Of a DNA stretch of 64,000 nucleotides, positions 42,142 to 50,354 are shown in pieces (the stretch's first letter is position 1; every line of letters begins with the position of its first letter). The stretch is from Micromonospora profundi (GTDB taxonomy: Bacteria > Actinomycetota > Actinomycetes > Mycobacteriales > Micromonosporaceae). The stretch lies in the NCBI RefSeq assembly GCF_011927785.1, contig NZ_JAATJK010000001.1, positions 2,232,001-2,296,000 of the forward strand, in the 5' to 3' direction. Position numbers and translations under genes: made by a program. The notes beneath the pieces were generated by a model. It was not told the origin of the DNA, ran no database searches, and saw only the letters and a list, made by a program, of their open reading frames with translations.

Positions 42142-42884
42142 GCCACGAGCAGGCGAAGGCCGAGCTCCGCCGCGTCGAGGCCGACGAGGTCGCTGTTGCG
42201 TTCGGTCCACCGCCCGGAGGCGAGGTCCGCCCGGAGGCTGCGCACCGCCCGGTCCTCGGCCTCCGGGCCGACTCTGGCCCAGAGCGACAGCCCTCGGCGT
42301 ACGCGATCGTCCAGATACGCCTCGGGCCGGCGCCAGTACGCCTCGAAGAGACCGTCGGCGCAGTCCCACGGGATGAGCACCGGCTCGATGCGGGCGCCGA
42401 TCGAGCGGGCCTGCTCGGCCAGCGATGGTCGGCCGGCGACGAGGTTCGCGGCTTCGGGCAGGTAGTCGCGGGTGAGCCAGAACCGACGGTGCCATCCGGC
42501 GGCGCTGTCGTCGTGCGTGAACACCACCACCCGCCGGGCCACCCGCCGCATCTCGCATAGCCCGGCGATCGGGTCCGGCCAGTGGTGCACTGTGGAGACA
42601 GCCATCGCGGCGTCGAAGGACTGATCCTCGAACGGAAGGTTCGCCGCGACGGCGGCCACGCACGGCGGCGCGTCCACGGGGCGCTGTGCCCGCATGAGCG
42701 CCGACGGTTCCACAGCGGTGACGTCGCGATCGGTGGGCTCGTAGGAGCCGGTGCCGGCGCCGACGTTCAGAACGGTCCGCGCGTCGCCGAGCGCCGCCCA
42801 GAGCCTCGCGGCGATCCGCGGGTCGGTGCGCCGCGTCACTGTGTACGTGGCGCCGATGGTGTCGTACAACTGCCCGCTGGCCAT
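42138..42884 (-). CDS. Class I SAM-dependent methyltransferase
   Basis: 248 residues from ATG 42882-42884, which has a strong AGGAGAGGT upstream; a longer frame to 42911 has none. SAM-binding motif VLNVGAGTGSYEPTDRDVTA with the acidic VEPSALM, then FDAAMAVSTVHHWPDPIAGL (motif III-IV of the UbiE/Methyltransf_11 type). The protein ends with a dimer-like helical region (LSLWARVGPEAEDRAVR). Substrate unknown. A GTATCG-GGT-CGATAC dyad at 42915-42929 lies just upstream and may be an operator. Confidence 0.86.
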   Translation of the reverse strand: MASGQLYDTIGATYTVTRRTDPRIAARLWAALGDARTVLNVGAGTGSYEPTDRDVTAVEPSALMRAQRPVDAPPCVAAVAANLPFEDQSFDAAMAVSTVHHWPDPIAGLCEMRRVARRVVVFTHDDSAAGWHRRFWLTRDYLPEAANLVAGRPSLAEQARSIGARIEPVLIPWDCADGLFEAYWRRPEAYLDDRVRRGLSLWARVGPEAEDRAVRSLRADLASGRWTERNSDLVGLDAAELGLRLLVA

Positions 42885-42914
42885 GTCGTCACCTCTCCTG
42901 AGTGTCGGCACGAT

Positions 42915-42929
42915 GTATCGGGTCGATAC
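42915..42929. promoter_or_regulatory. Dyad upstream of the methyltransferase
   Basis: GTATCG-GGT-CGATAC, perfect 6-bp arms, 31 bases before the start. TetR-type operators often look like this but no regulator gene is adjacent. Confidence 0.45.
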
Positions 42930-42981
42930 GTCGGAACGCTATGTCCTGAGGTGTCGGGCCGCAAGCCCCTGCGCGTCCGCT

Positions 42982-43013
42982 CTCCTGCGTGGCCGTTCTC
43001 CTGCGTGGCCGTT
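42982..43013. repeat. 16-bp direct tandem repeat in intergenic DNA
   Basis: CTCCTGCGTGGCCGTT twice in a row, with a partial third copy after. Between the methyltransferase and the acetyltransferase; no gene. Possibly slippage product. Confidence 0.8.
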
Positions 43014-43126
43014 CTCGCGTGGGCGCGTGCCGGCCTGCTCGGATGCGCGTCGCGCTGGCCGGAGGGTGACCGCTACCCGGCCGAAAATGAGCGGCCGGCG
43101 ACGGGCCGTCCCGCTACGGTGTGCCG

Positions 43127-44320
43127 ATGCCCGCCACCGTTCACGTCCGCGAACTCACCGTCGACGACCTCGACGACGCCTGGGCGCTGGGCTGCCTCGC
43201 GTTCGGCTCCGATCCGCAGCAACGCCATCCGCGCACCACGGTCGACGTGCCCGGCATGACCCGCTACGGCGCGTTCGACGACAACGGCCGGCTCGTCGGC
43301 AAGGCCGTCGACCTGCACCACGACCAGTGGTGGGGTGGGCGGGCAGTATCGGCCGCCGACGTGGGCGGGGTGGCCGTCGCCCCCGAGGCCCGGGGCAGGG
43401 GAGCGGCCCGCGCGATGCTCACCGCACTGCTTCGCGGCGCCAACGAGCGCGGTGCGGCACTGAGCGCCCTGTATCCCACAGTCGCCGCCCCGTACCGCGC
43501 CTGTGGCTGGGAAGCGGCAGGCGTGCTGCGTACCCTCGATGTGGCAACCGCCGCGCTGCCCCGGCACCGGCCGGATCCCCGGCTCACCGTCCGCGCCGGC
43601 ACTCCCGCGGACCTGCCCGCCGTCACCGCCCTGTACGAGCGGGTCAGCCGGTACCGCAACGGGATGCTCACGCGCCGGGGCGAGCTGTTCGACGTCTCCG
43701 CCGCCGACGGCGGTCTGCCCGGCGACGCGCTCACCCTCGTCGAGGACGGCGGCGACCTGGTTGGCTACGCCAGCTGGGAGCGGGGCCATGGCTACGACGC
43801 CAACTCCGTGCTCACCGTCGACGAGGCTCTGGCCGTGACCCCCGAGGCCGCCCGGGAACTCGTCGGCGTGCTCGGCAGTTGGGCAAGCGTCGCGCCCACC
43901 CTGCGGCTGTGTCTCCTCGACGGCGACGCCGTCAGCACCCACCTGCCGCTGGAGTCGGCCCGCGAACACAAGCGGAACCTGTGGATGCACAGGCCGGTGG
44001 ACGTCGCCCGGGCGGTGAGCGCACGTGGCTGGCCCGCCCACACCCGGGGTGCTGTCGACTTCACCCTCGCCGACCCGCTCGCCGAGTGGAACACCGGCAC
44101 CTGGCGGTTGACAGTCGCCGACGGCGCAGCCGAGCTGACCCGGGTCGGCGGCGACCCGGACCTGCACCTGGACGTACGGGGCTTCGCCCTGCTCTACGCC
44201 GGCGCCGCCCGCGCCCGCGCGGTCGCCGAGGCGGGCCTGCTGCACGCCACAGGTGTACGACCCGACGCCCTGGACCTGCTGGGCGCCGGCGGCCCGGCGC
44301 AGATGCTCGACTACTTCTAG
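43127..44320 (+). CDS. Eis-like GNAT acetyltransferase
   Basis: 397 residues. N-terminal GNAT domain with VGGVAVAPEARGRGAARAML, a second GNAT-like fold (PADLPAVTALYERVSRYRNG) and a C-terminal SCP2-like domain (ADPLAEWNTGTWRLTVADGA, DLHLDVRGFALLYAGAARAR), the three-domain plan of Eis (enhanced intracellular survival) proteins that acetylate aminoglycosides at several positions or protein lysines. TACGGT at 43115-43120, 6 bases before the ATG, fits a leaderless promoter. Its last codons overlap the convergent reductase gene by 4 bases. Confidence 0.9.
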   Translation: MPATVHVRELTVDDLDDAWALGCLAFGSDPQQRHPRTTVDVPGMTRYGAFDDNGRLVGKAVDLHHDQWWGGRAVSAADVGGVAVAPEARGRGAARAMLTALLRGANERGAALSALYPTVAAPYRACGWEAAGVLRTLDVATAALPRHRPDPRLTVRAGTPADLPAVTALYERVSRYRNGMLTRRGELFDVSAADGGLPGDALTLVEDGGDLVGYASWERGHGYDANSVLTVDEALAVTPEAARELVGVLGSWASVAPTLRLCLLDGDAVSTHLPLESAREHKRNLWMHRPVDVARAVSARGWPAHTRGAVDFTLADPLAEWNTGTWRLTVADGAAELTRVGGDPDLHLDVRGFALLYAGAARARAVAEAGLLHATGVRPDALDLLGAGGPAQMLDYF

Positions 44321-44943
44321 ACGAAGGCGGTGACGCCCTCGTATTCCCCCACCGGGGCGGCGCCGACATGCTGGTACTCAAGCAGGAGCAGGCCGTTCGC
44401 CGTCGCCTCATGGTGAACGAGTCGGAGGCCGACCGGTGTGCTCGGGTGGTCGAGCAACCGCCGCCCGGAGCCGGTCACGGTGGGGGCGACGGCGAGTCGG
44501 AGTGTGTCGACGAGGCCGGCGGACAACAGTGCCCTGCCGAGTCGTGTACTGCCGTGGATCTGGAGTTCTCGTCCCGGCTGTGCCTTGAGCCTCCCAACGG
44601 TCTCGATCGGGTCGCCGCGGAGCACGGTCGTGGGGTGCCAACTACCCTGCGTGATGGTGTTGGACACAACGTACTTCGGGAGTGAGTTCATCCGTTCGGT
44701 GAAGGGGTCGTTCGGGTCGGTGATCTGCGGCCAGTCGCGGGCGAACGCCTCGTAGGTCCGACGCCCCAGCAGCAGACCGTCGGCGAGATCGAGCCAGTCG
44801 GAGGTGCATTGGACGAACACCGTATCGAGGTAGGGCACGAGCCAGCCGCCCCGGGTGAAGTCGTCGCTCGTGTCCTCGGTCGGCGAGCCGGGACCCTGGC
44901 TGACCCCGTCGAGGGTGACGAACTCGGTGAGGGAGATCTTCAT
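44317..44943 (-). CDS. Dihydrofolate reductase family (RibD C-terminal-like) protein
   Basis: 208 residues. KISLTEFVTLDGVSQGPGSP then TYEAFARDWPQITDPNDPFT and LVDTLRLAVAPTVTGSGRRL match the RibD_C/DHFR-like fold, an NADPH-dependent reductase. Third gene of an ArsR/SRPBCC/reductase operon; it starts by ATGA overlap with the SRPBCC gene. In similar loci the trio is a common actinomycete set of unknown physiological role, repressed by the ArsR protein. Confidence 0.88.
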   Translation of the reverse strand: MKISLTEFVTLDGVSQGPGSPTEDTSDDFTRGGWLVPYLDTVFVQCTSDWLDLADGLLLGRRTYEAFARDWPQITDPNDPFTERMNSLPKYVVSNTITQGSWHPTTVLRGDPIETVGRLKAQPGRELQIHGSTRLGRALLSAGLVDTLRLAVAPTVTGSGRRLLDHPSTPVGLRLVHHEATANGLLLLEYQHVGAAPVGEYEGVTAFV

Positions 44944-45416
44944 CGGGTGACCTGATTTTCGGCGATGTCGGCGAGTTGTGTGGCGACCGAGCCCCAGCCG
45001 TCCGCGAAGCCGAGTTCCTCGTGCCGGGCGCGCGCGGCGGAATCACCGTGGCGGACACAGATCCGGTAGTCCGTGCCGTCGGCATGATCGCTGAATGTGA
45101 TCTCGGCGGTCATGCGGACCGGGATGGTGTTCGCCGGGCGCCAGGCGCTGTCGATCGCGTTGGTGAACACGATCCGGTCGAGTTCGTCGACCACAAGGAA
45201 TGTCGCGTCGAGGTGTGGGACGAACTCCACCCCGTCGTCGCTCATCCGGGTCACGAACGCGCCACCGGGCCGGACCTCCAAGCGGTCGACGCGGCAACGG
45301 GCCGGAGCCGGAACCCACCATTTTTCGAAGCGGGACGGGTCGGTCCACGCGCTCCACACGGCAGCGCGGGGGGCGCGGATGACCCGCTCCAGGGTCAGGT
45401 CCAGCTCGGGATTCAC
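44940..45416 (-). CDS. SRPBCC/AHSA1-family protein
   Basis: 158 residues. LERVIRAPRAAVWSAWTDPS then FEKWWVPAPARC and the C-terminal CVRHGDSAARARHEELGFAD followed by GWGSVATQLA match the AHSA1-like START/SRPBCC fold with a hydrophobic cavity. ATGA overlaps join it to the ArsR gene upstream and the reductase downstream. Ligand unknown. Confidence 0.9.
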   Translation of the reverse strand: MNPELDLTLERVIRAPRAAVWSAWTDPSRFEKWWVPAPARCRVDRLEVRPGGAFVTRMSDDGVEFVPHLDATFLVVDELDRIVFTNAIDSAWRPANTIPVRMTAEITFSDHADGTDYRICVRHGDSAARARHEELGFADGWGSVATQLADIAENQVTR

Positions 45417-45751
45417 TGTTGGTTCTCCTTGAGATCGGTAACGAGGCGTTCGAGGCGATCGGTGCGCCCTTCCCAGATCCGGCGCTGCTCTGCCATCCAG
45501 TCGTCGACGACGGCGAGGCCCTCGCGGTTGAGCACACAGGTGCGCACCCGGCCGGACTTGACCGTGCGGATCAGCCCGCTGGCCTCGAGCATCCGTACGT
45601 GCTTCATGAATGAGGGAAGGGTCATCGGAAACTCGCGGGCGAGTTCGCCGACACTCGTCGGACCGCGGCCGAGGCGTCGAATGACCCCACGCCGGGTCGG
45701 GTCGGCGAGGGCGACGAACACGCCGTCCTGCCGTGCCGAATACTGTGCCAT
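45413..45751 (-). CDS. ArsR-family transcriptional regulator
   Basis: 112 residues from ATG 45749-45751. Winged helix: ALADPTRRGVIRRLGRGPTS, VGELAREFPMTLPSFMKHVR and MLEASGLIRTVKSGRVRTCV. The HTH is of the kind that pairs with AHSA1 proteins; no Cys pair for metals, so a small-molecule or no-ligand regulator. A 29-base dyad (45755-45783) begins four bases before its start codon and is surely its autoregulatory operator. A second ATG exists at 45775 (MPQTTLSRM) but would lie inside that dyad. Confidence 0.9.
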   Translation of the reverse strand: MAQYSARQDGVFVALADPTRRGVIRRLGRGPTSVGELAREFPMTLPSFMKHVRMLEASGLIRTVKSGRVRTCVLNREGLAVVDDWMAEQRRIWEGRTDRLERLVTDLKENQQ

Positions 45752-45754
45752 GCG

Positions 45755-45783
45755 GCTAAGTGTTGTCTGCGGCAAAACTTAGC
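45755..45783. promoter_or_regulatory. ArsR operator
   Basis: GCTAAGTGTTG-N7-CAAAACTTAGC: 11-base arms with one mismatch, immediately upstream of the ArsR start. Controls the ArsR/SRPBCC/reductase operon. The gap 45784-45987 holds nothing recognisable. Confidence 0.8.
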
Positions 45784-45987
45784 GCAAGGGCAAAGTATTC
45801 GGCGCCCCCGGGGGATAGCCGAGTAGGGGCGCGACCGACTGCGGCGACCACGACTGGCACAACGCGGACGGCATGGCGGAACACTGTTGTCGCTGCGTGG
45901 TCGGCCGCCGGCCGTACGACCCGGCCCATTCCGGTTCGACGGGCTGAGGTCGGGCGACTCGCCCGATGGTGGAGGGTGACCCGCCGG

Positions 45988-46434
45988 TCAGGCCGGGGTT
46001 GCCGCCAGGTCGGCGTTCGCCCGCTGGGTGACCAGGGTGAGGACCCGGGCGACCGTGCTCGCCTCGTCGGCCGGGATGTCCCCGTAGAGCCGAGCGGTGA
46101 TGTCAGCGACGGCGGCGGAGACGCGGCGCTGGGTGGCGTGGCCGGTGTCGGTGAGCCGCACGCGCGGGTCCTCGGCGTCGCTCTCGTCGAGGCGCGCGAG
46201 GCCAGCGTCGAGCAGGCCCGCGATCACCTCGTGCACCGCCGATTTGTCGATCTTGAGGGTGCTGGTGATCCGGTGCGCGATCCGCGTGCGCTCGACGGCG
46301 CCGTCGGCGAGGACGTTGAGCGCGAGCACCTGCCCGAAGGTGAGCCCGAGCGGGGCGACGGCTCGCTCCAGCAGGGCCCGGGTGGCGTAGTGGGCCTGGC
46401 CGATGACCTGCCCGGTGAGGGTGGGAGTGGACAT
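45988..46434 (-). CDS. MarR-family transcriptional regulator
   Basis: 148 residues from ATG 46432-46434 (GAAGGAGG six bases upstream). Winged helix: LTFGQVLALNVLADGAVERT, AHRITSTLKIDKSAVHEVIA, GLLDAGLARLDESDAEDPRV. MarR proteins bind palindromes as dimers. It is divergent from a second MarR gene, and both promoters lie in 96 bases that contain three inverted half-sites of AACGTTGG. No transporter or enzyme is adjacent, so the regulated genes other than the pair itself are unknown. Confidence 0.9.
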   Translation of the reverse strand: MSTPTLTGQVIGQAHYATRALLERAVAPLGLTFGQVLALNVLADGAVERTRIAHRITSTLKIDKSAVHEVIAGLLDAGLARLDESDAEDPRVRLTDTGHATQRRVSAAVADITARLYGDIPADEASTVARVLTLVTQRANADLAATPA

Positions 46435-46448
46435 GACGCCTCCTTCGA

Positions 46449-46484
46449 AACGTTGGCAGGCCCAACGTTGGCTGCCCCAACGTA
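46449..46484. promoter_or_regulatory. MarR operator array
   Basis: AACGTTGG-N5-CCAACGTT (46449-46469, perfect 8-bp arms), overlapped by a second dyad AACGTTGG-N5-CCAACGTA (46464-46484). Three half-sites at equal spacing between the two divergent MarR genes. Confidence 0.8.
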
Positions 46485-46530
46485 ACACGCATCGTGGGTC
46501 GCACCAACGATTGCTGTTAGGCTGCCGCCC

Positions 46531-46983
46531 ATGGAGTCCAGCTCCCCACAGGCGCCCGCCGGGCTACGCACCACCCCGAGCTGGCTGCTCAGTCAGACCG
46601 CCGGCCACGCCGCCCGCCTCGTCGCCGCAGGCTTCGCCGCGTACGACCTGCGCGGCTACCACTTCCGGCTGCTCGCCGCGCTGGCCGAGGGTGGCCCCGC
46701 CAGCCAGGCCGACCTCGGCCGGCGCTGCGCCATCGACCGCAGCGACGTCGTGGCAGCCATCAACGAGCTGGCCGGTCGGGGGCTCGTCGTCCGCGCCCCC
46801 GACCCGGCCGACCGTCGCCGCAACGTCATCAGCCTCACCGCCGCCGGCGCCGACCAGGCCCGCCAGTTGGCAGACACCGTCGGCAGTGTCCAGGACGACC
46901 TGCTCGCACCGCTGTCCGAAAGCGAGCGAACGCAGTTGACGCGCCTGCTCACCCGGCTGCTGGAGCACCACAGCCAGCGCTGA
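46531..46983 (+). CDS. MarR-family transcriptional regulator
   Basis: 150 residues. Winged helix: LRGYHFRLLAALAEGGPASQ, ADLGRRCAIDRSDVVAAINE, LAGRGLVVRAPDPADRRRNV. C-terminal dimer helices follow. Divergent from another MarR gene and sharing its operator array, so the two could repress one another or form heterodimers. Followed after 6 bases by a convergent hypothetical gene. Confidence 0.9.
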   Translation: MESSSPQAPAGLRTTPSWLLSQTAGHAARLVAAGFAAYDLRGYHFRLLAALAEGGPASQADLGRRCAIDRSDVVAAINELAGRGLVVRAPDPADRRRNVISLTAAGADQARQLADTVGSVQDDLLAPLSESERTQLTRLLTRLLEHHSQR

Positions 46984-46989
46984 CCCGCC

Positions 46990-47676
46990 TCAGCGGGCCT
47001 CGCGCAGCTCCGCCAACCGTGCCTCGATCTCGGCCAACTCGGCGCGCAGTTTCTCGGCCTGCTGCTCGGCCTCGGCCCGCTCGGTGCCGAGGATCTGCTC
47101 CACCGCCTCCTGCACACCGGGCACGTCGACGAGCGCCACCATCTTCAGCGCCTCTGCCGGCTTCACCACGTACGGCTTCGCGAGCGCCTTGCTGCCCTGC
47201 TGCGCGGCGACAGTCCACTCGCCGTCGGCGTACGCCAGCGTCACAGTGAGCCCCGCCGGGCCCTTCGGTTTGGTCGCCTTGACCGTCCGCCGTGCCGGCG
47301 GCTTCTCCACCTGTTCCACCTTCGGCTCCTCCCGCCGCTGCGCCGGCACCCGCGGCGTGTCCAACACGAACTCCGGCTCCGGTGCCGCAGAGGGCTCCGG
47401 CGTCGGCGGTTCCGGCTTCGGCTCGACAACCCGACGACCGGCGCCCTTGGGGGCGATCGCCAGGTCGGCGGGGGAGAACGGCAACTCGTCGCGGCCGAAG
47501 CGCACCACCACGAACTCGTCGGACACCTCCGGGTCGGTCAGCTCGACGACCTGGCCCACCTGGCCGGCGATCTGGCCCGCCGAGGCGGTGAACACCACCC
47601 GCGGTTTACGCCCGGCCGCCAACGCATCCCGCAGGCTCTGCACCTCGTCAGTGGACAAACCCTGGCCGGCATCCAT
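46990..47676 (-). CDS. Conserved actinobacterial hypothetical (DUF6319-like)
   Basis: 228 residues from ATG 47674-47676 with AGAGGG six bases upstream. N-terminal ~75 residues (LSTDEVQSLRDALAAGRKPR, VVELTDPEVSDEFVVVRFGR) look like a compact beta-rich domain; a Pro/Glu-rich linker (about 80-125) leads to a C-terminal domain (GLTVTLAYADGEWTVAAQQG, LAKPYVVKPAEALKMVALVD) and a coiled-coil tail. I believe this is the actinobacterial DUF6319 family, but from memory only. Function unknown. Confidence 0.7.
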   Translation of the reverse strand: MDAGQGLSTDEVQSLRDALAAGRKPRVVFTASAGQIAGQVGQVVELTDPEVSDEFVVVRFGRDELPFSPADLAIAPKGAGRRVVEPKPEPPTPEPSAAPEPEFVLDTPRVPAQRREEPKVEQVEKPPARRTVKATKPKGPAGLTVTLAYADGEWTVAAQQGSKALAKPYVVKPAEALKMVALVDVPGVQEAVEQILGTERAEAEQQAEKLRAELAEIEARLAELREAR

Positions 47677-47759
47677 CGCAACCCTCTTCCGTACACCTGT
47701 TTGATTGGTGTCTTGATACCAGCCCGCTGCGACAGCCGCCGCACGGGGCTCGCGCCCGT

Positions 47760-48221
47760 TCAGCCGCCCAGCGCCCGTAGTGCCCGATCGGCGTGGTCGT
47801 TCATGCTGACCTCGCTGTGGATCACCTCGATGATCCGCCGGTCCGTGCCGATGACGAACGTCATCCGCTTGGTGCTCAGCGGACCCAGCGGCAGCCGCCG
47901 CCGCACCCCGAACCGCCCCGCGACAGTCCCGTCCACGTCGGACAACAGCGGATAGTCGAAATCGTGCAGCGTGGAGAACTCCGCCTGCTTCTCCACGGTG
48001 TCGCGGCTGATGCCCACCCGCGTCGCGCCCACCGCCGCGAACGCCGCAGCCAGGTCCCGGAAGTGGCAGCTCTCGGCCGTGCAGCCACGGGTCATGGCCG
48101 CCGGGTAGAAGAACAGCACCACCGGACCGGTCGCCAGGAACTCCGACAACCGCCGTGGTGTCCCCGTCTCGTCCGGCAGCTCGAAGTCCTCCACCACGTC
48201 GCCGACAGTCACACCCGCCAC
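47760..48221 (-). CDS. bcp: Peroxiredoxin (BCP/PrxQ type)
   Basis: 153 residues from GTG 48219-48221 (GGAGG upstream). FYPAAMTRGCTAESCHFRDL contains the peroxidatic Cys in the T-x-x-C motif and a resolving Cys five residues on (C-x4-C), the PrxQ/BCP arrangement with an intramolecular disulfide. GVRRRLPLGPLSTKRMTFVI and the Trp-free C-terminus fit the thiol peroxidase fold. Reduces hydroperoxides using thioredoxin or mycothiol-linked donors in the cytoplasm. Short intergenic spacing to the patatin-like gene upstream. Confidence 0.9.
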   Translation of the reverse strand: MAGVTVGDVVEDFELPDETGTPRRLSEFLATGPVVLFFYPAAMTRGCTAESCHFRDLAAAFAAVGATRVGISRDTVEKQAEFSTLHDFDYPLLSDVDGTVAGRFGVRRRLPLGPLSTKRMTFVIGTDRRIIEVIHSEVSMNDHADRALRALGG

Positions 48222-48267
48222 CGCGCACCTCCGCTCGTCAGTCGGGACAGGCGGTGAGCGTAAGCGA

Positions 48268-49101
48268 TCACGCCCACAGCGCCGCCACCTCATCCGCGAG
48301 CGCAGCGGCCTGCGCCCGGCCGGCCCGCGCCGATCCGGCCCGACGCGCCGGATCCAGCACGTTGCGGCCGATCGCCTTACGCGCGCCCCCGTCCGGTGTC
48401 ACCACCAGTACCCGCGACCCGGCCTGCCGCAACTCCGCCACGTGCGCCGACAGCCGGGGCATCGGGCCGAACGCCACCGACGTCGGCGCGATCACCAGCA
48501 CCCGCCGCGCGCCGGACGCCAGGTCCGCGTTCACTGCCGAGCGCATCCCGCCGTCGATGTAGCGGCGTGCGCCGATCGTCACCGGCGGCCACACCCCGGG
48601 CACCGCGCAACTGGCCCCGACCGCGTCCACCAGCGACACTGCGCTGTCGCCGTCGAACACCACGAACTCGCCCGAGGCGGCGTCCACGGCGGTCACCAGC
48701 AACCGTCGCGCCGGCCACTCCCGCACCGGCAGCCGGGCCTCGATGACCGCGCGGCGCGAGGCCTCCGACGGGGTACGCGCCGCCACCGCCATCGCCCCGA
48801 TCCGCGCCCGTGACCGCACCGCGTCCCGGGTCCGCCCGCCGGCCCACACCAGCTGTGCCAGCGTCATGAACCCCAGCCGTGCCGGCCGCTCGCCCGACGG
48901 CGGCGTCAACTGCTCGGCGTACAACTGCTCCAGGGGCAGCCCTGAGCACACCTGCGCGCCCACCACCGAACCCGCCGACGTGCCCACCACCAGATCCGCC
49001 TCGGAGACGTCCACGCCCCGCTCGGCCAGCCCGGCCAGCAGCCCCAGCTCCCAGGCCACGCCGGTCACCCCGCCACCACCGAGCACCAATGCCCGCTCCA
49101 T
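48268..49101 (-). CDS. Patatin-like phospholipase
   Basis: 277 residues. Oxyanion loop VLGGGGVTGVAWELGLLAGL (GGGGxxG), nucleophile elbow VVGTSAGSVVG with catalytic Ser, and the catalytic Asp in IDGGMRSAVNADLA (DGG). A serine-aspartate dyad hydrolase of acyl esters in lipids, cytoplasmic, of the small actinobacterial patatin type. Located upstream of the peroxiredoxin on the same strand and divergent from the SDR. Confidence 0.92.
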   Translation of the reverse strand: MERALVLGGGGVTGVAWELGLLAGLAERGVDVSEADLVVGTSAGSVVGAQVCSGLPLEQLYAEQLTPPSGERPARLGFMTLAQLVWAGGRTRDAVRSRARIGAMAVAARTPSEASRRAVIEARLPVREWPARRLLVTAVDAASGEFVVFDGDSAVSLVDAVGASCAVPGVWPPVTIGARRYIDGGMRSAVNADLASGARRVLVIAPTSVAFGPMPRLSAHVAELRQAGSRVLVVTPDGGARKAIGRNVLDPARRAGSARAGRAQAAALADEVAALWA

Positions 49102-49188
49102 GTGACTCTCCTCTCGACGACCGGCCCGCGTCGGTCACGGTAGCGTCGGCGCGACCGGTACGCGGCCCAGGAGACCAGCGGAGGCACC

Positions 49189-49917
49189 ATGGCACCCGTC
49201 ACCGTCATCACCGGCGGCGGCCGGGGCATCGGCGCGGCCACCGCCCGCCGCCTCGCCGCTGCCGGGCACCACGTCGCGCTGTGCTACCTCCGCGACCACG
49301 CCGCCGCCGAGACGGTCGTGGCCGACCTGCGGGCCACCGGCGTCTCAGCCGTCGCGGTGTGCGCCGACACCACCGACCCCGACCAGGTCGACGAGCTGTT
49401 CACCGCCGCCGCGCGGCTCGGCCCGCTCACCGGCCTGGTCAACAACGCCGGTGTCACGAGCCCCATCGGGCCGTTCACCGAGCTGCGCGTCGAGGACCTG
49501 CGCCGCGTCGTCGACGTCAACCTCATCGGGTACGTCCTCTGTGCCCAGCAGGCGGCCCGCCGGATGACCGACGGTGGGGCCATCGTCAACGTGTCCTCCG
49601 CGGCGGCGACCCTCGGCGGCCCCGGCGAGTACGTGCACTACGCCGCGGCCAAGGGCGCCACCGACACCCTCACCGTCGGCCTGGCCAAGGAACTCGCCCC
49701 ACGTGGCATCCGGGTCAACGCCGTCGCTCCGGGCATCGTGCGCACCGACATCCACGCCGTCTCCGGGGTGCCCGACCGTCCCGACCGGGCGGCCGGCCGC
49801 ATCCCGCTGGGCCGGGCCGGCGAACCCGACGAGGTCGCCGCCGCCATCGCGTGGCTGCTCGGTCCGGACGCCTCGTACACCACCGGCACTGTGTTGCGCG
49901 TCGCCGGCGGTCTCTGA
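49189..49917 (+). CDS. SDR oxidoreductase (FabG-like)
   Basis: 242 residues. TVITGGGRGIGAATARRLAA (cofactor), LTGLVNNAGVTSPIGPFTEL, IVNVSSAAATLGGPGEYVHY with Tyr, then AAAKGATDTLTVGLAKELAP with Lys, and VRTDIHAVSGVPDRPDR. The full Ser-Tyr-Lys set is there, NADP(H)-dependent 3-oxoacyl-reductase-like fold. Start ATG is preceded by GGAGG (nine bases). Substrate unknown; could be a general ketoreductase. Confidence 0.9.
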   Translation: MAPVTVITGGGRGIGAATARRLAAAGHHVALCYLRDHAAAETVVADLRATGVSAVAVCADTTDPDQVDELFTAAARLGPLTGLVNNAGVTSPIGPFTELRVEDLRRVVDVNLIGYVLCAQQAARRMTDGGAIVNVSSAAATLGGPGEYVHYAAAKGATDTLTVGLAKELAPRGIRVNAVAPGIVRTDIHAVSGVPDRPDRAAGRIPLGRAGEPDEVAAAIAWLLGPDASYTTGTVLRVAGGL

Positions 49918-50048
49918 CCCCGACGGGTCCGTCGCCCCCTCGTGCGGCGCGCTGCCAGGGGACTCGTGCGCGGCGGCTCGACAGCATCGGTCAGACTCGG
50001 TCGTACCCCGCGACACCCCCGTACCCCTTCGTCCGATGGTTGGAGCGC

Positions 50049-50354
50049 ATGTCCCACACCCTCCTCGTCTGGTTGGTCGGCGGCGTCCTGCTGGTGGGCG
50101 CCGGGCTCGCGACGACACTGGCCCCCGCCCGGCGGGCACGGGACCGCAAGCGGCGGACCGCCTGGTCGGCCGCCCGCGCGGCCATCGACAGCGCGGCCAT
50201 CAGCCGGGACGCGGCGCCGAACCCAGTGCCGGCGGCCGAGCACCTGCTGGCCCGCGCCGAGCTGATCGCCGCCGCACGCGGCGGGGTTTCCGCCGCCCGG
50301 ACGGCGGAACACCAGGCCCAGCAGGCCGACCGGTTGTGGCGGGGGCACCCGTGA
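50049..50354 (+). CDS. Small membrane protein, operon with two membrane proteins
   Basis: 101 residues. One N-terminal hydrophobic helix (LLVWLVGGVLLVGAGLATTL) and a basic, Ala-rich helical tail (SAARAAIDSAAISRDAAPNP, HLLARAELIAAARGGVSAAR). No recognised domain. The stop overlaps the next start as GTGA, and that gene overlaps the third the same way, so the three form one translationally coupled unit of unknown function. Confidence 0.75.
   Translation: MSHTLLVWLVGGVLLVGAGLATTLAPARRARDRKRRTAWSAARAAIDSAAISRDAAPNPVPAAEHLLARAELIAAARGGVSAARTAEHQAQQADRLWRGHP

Noticed and set aside
42982..43013. Tandem 16-mer considered as a CRISPR-like or iteron repeat
   Set aside because: Only two adjacent copies without spacers, and no replication or cas genes.
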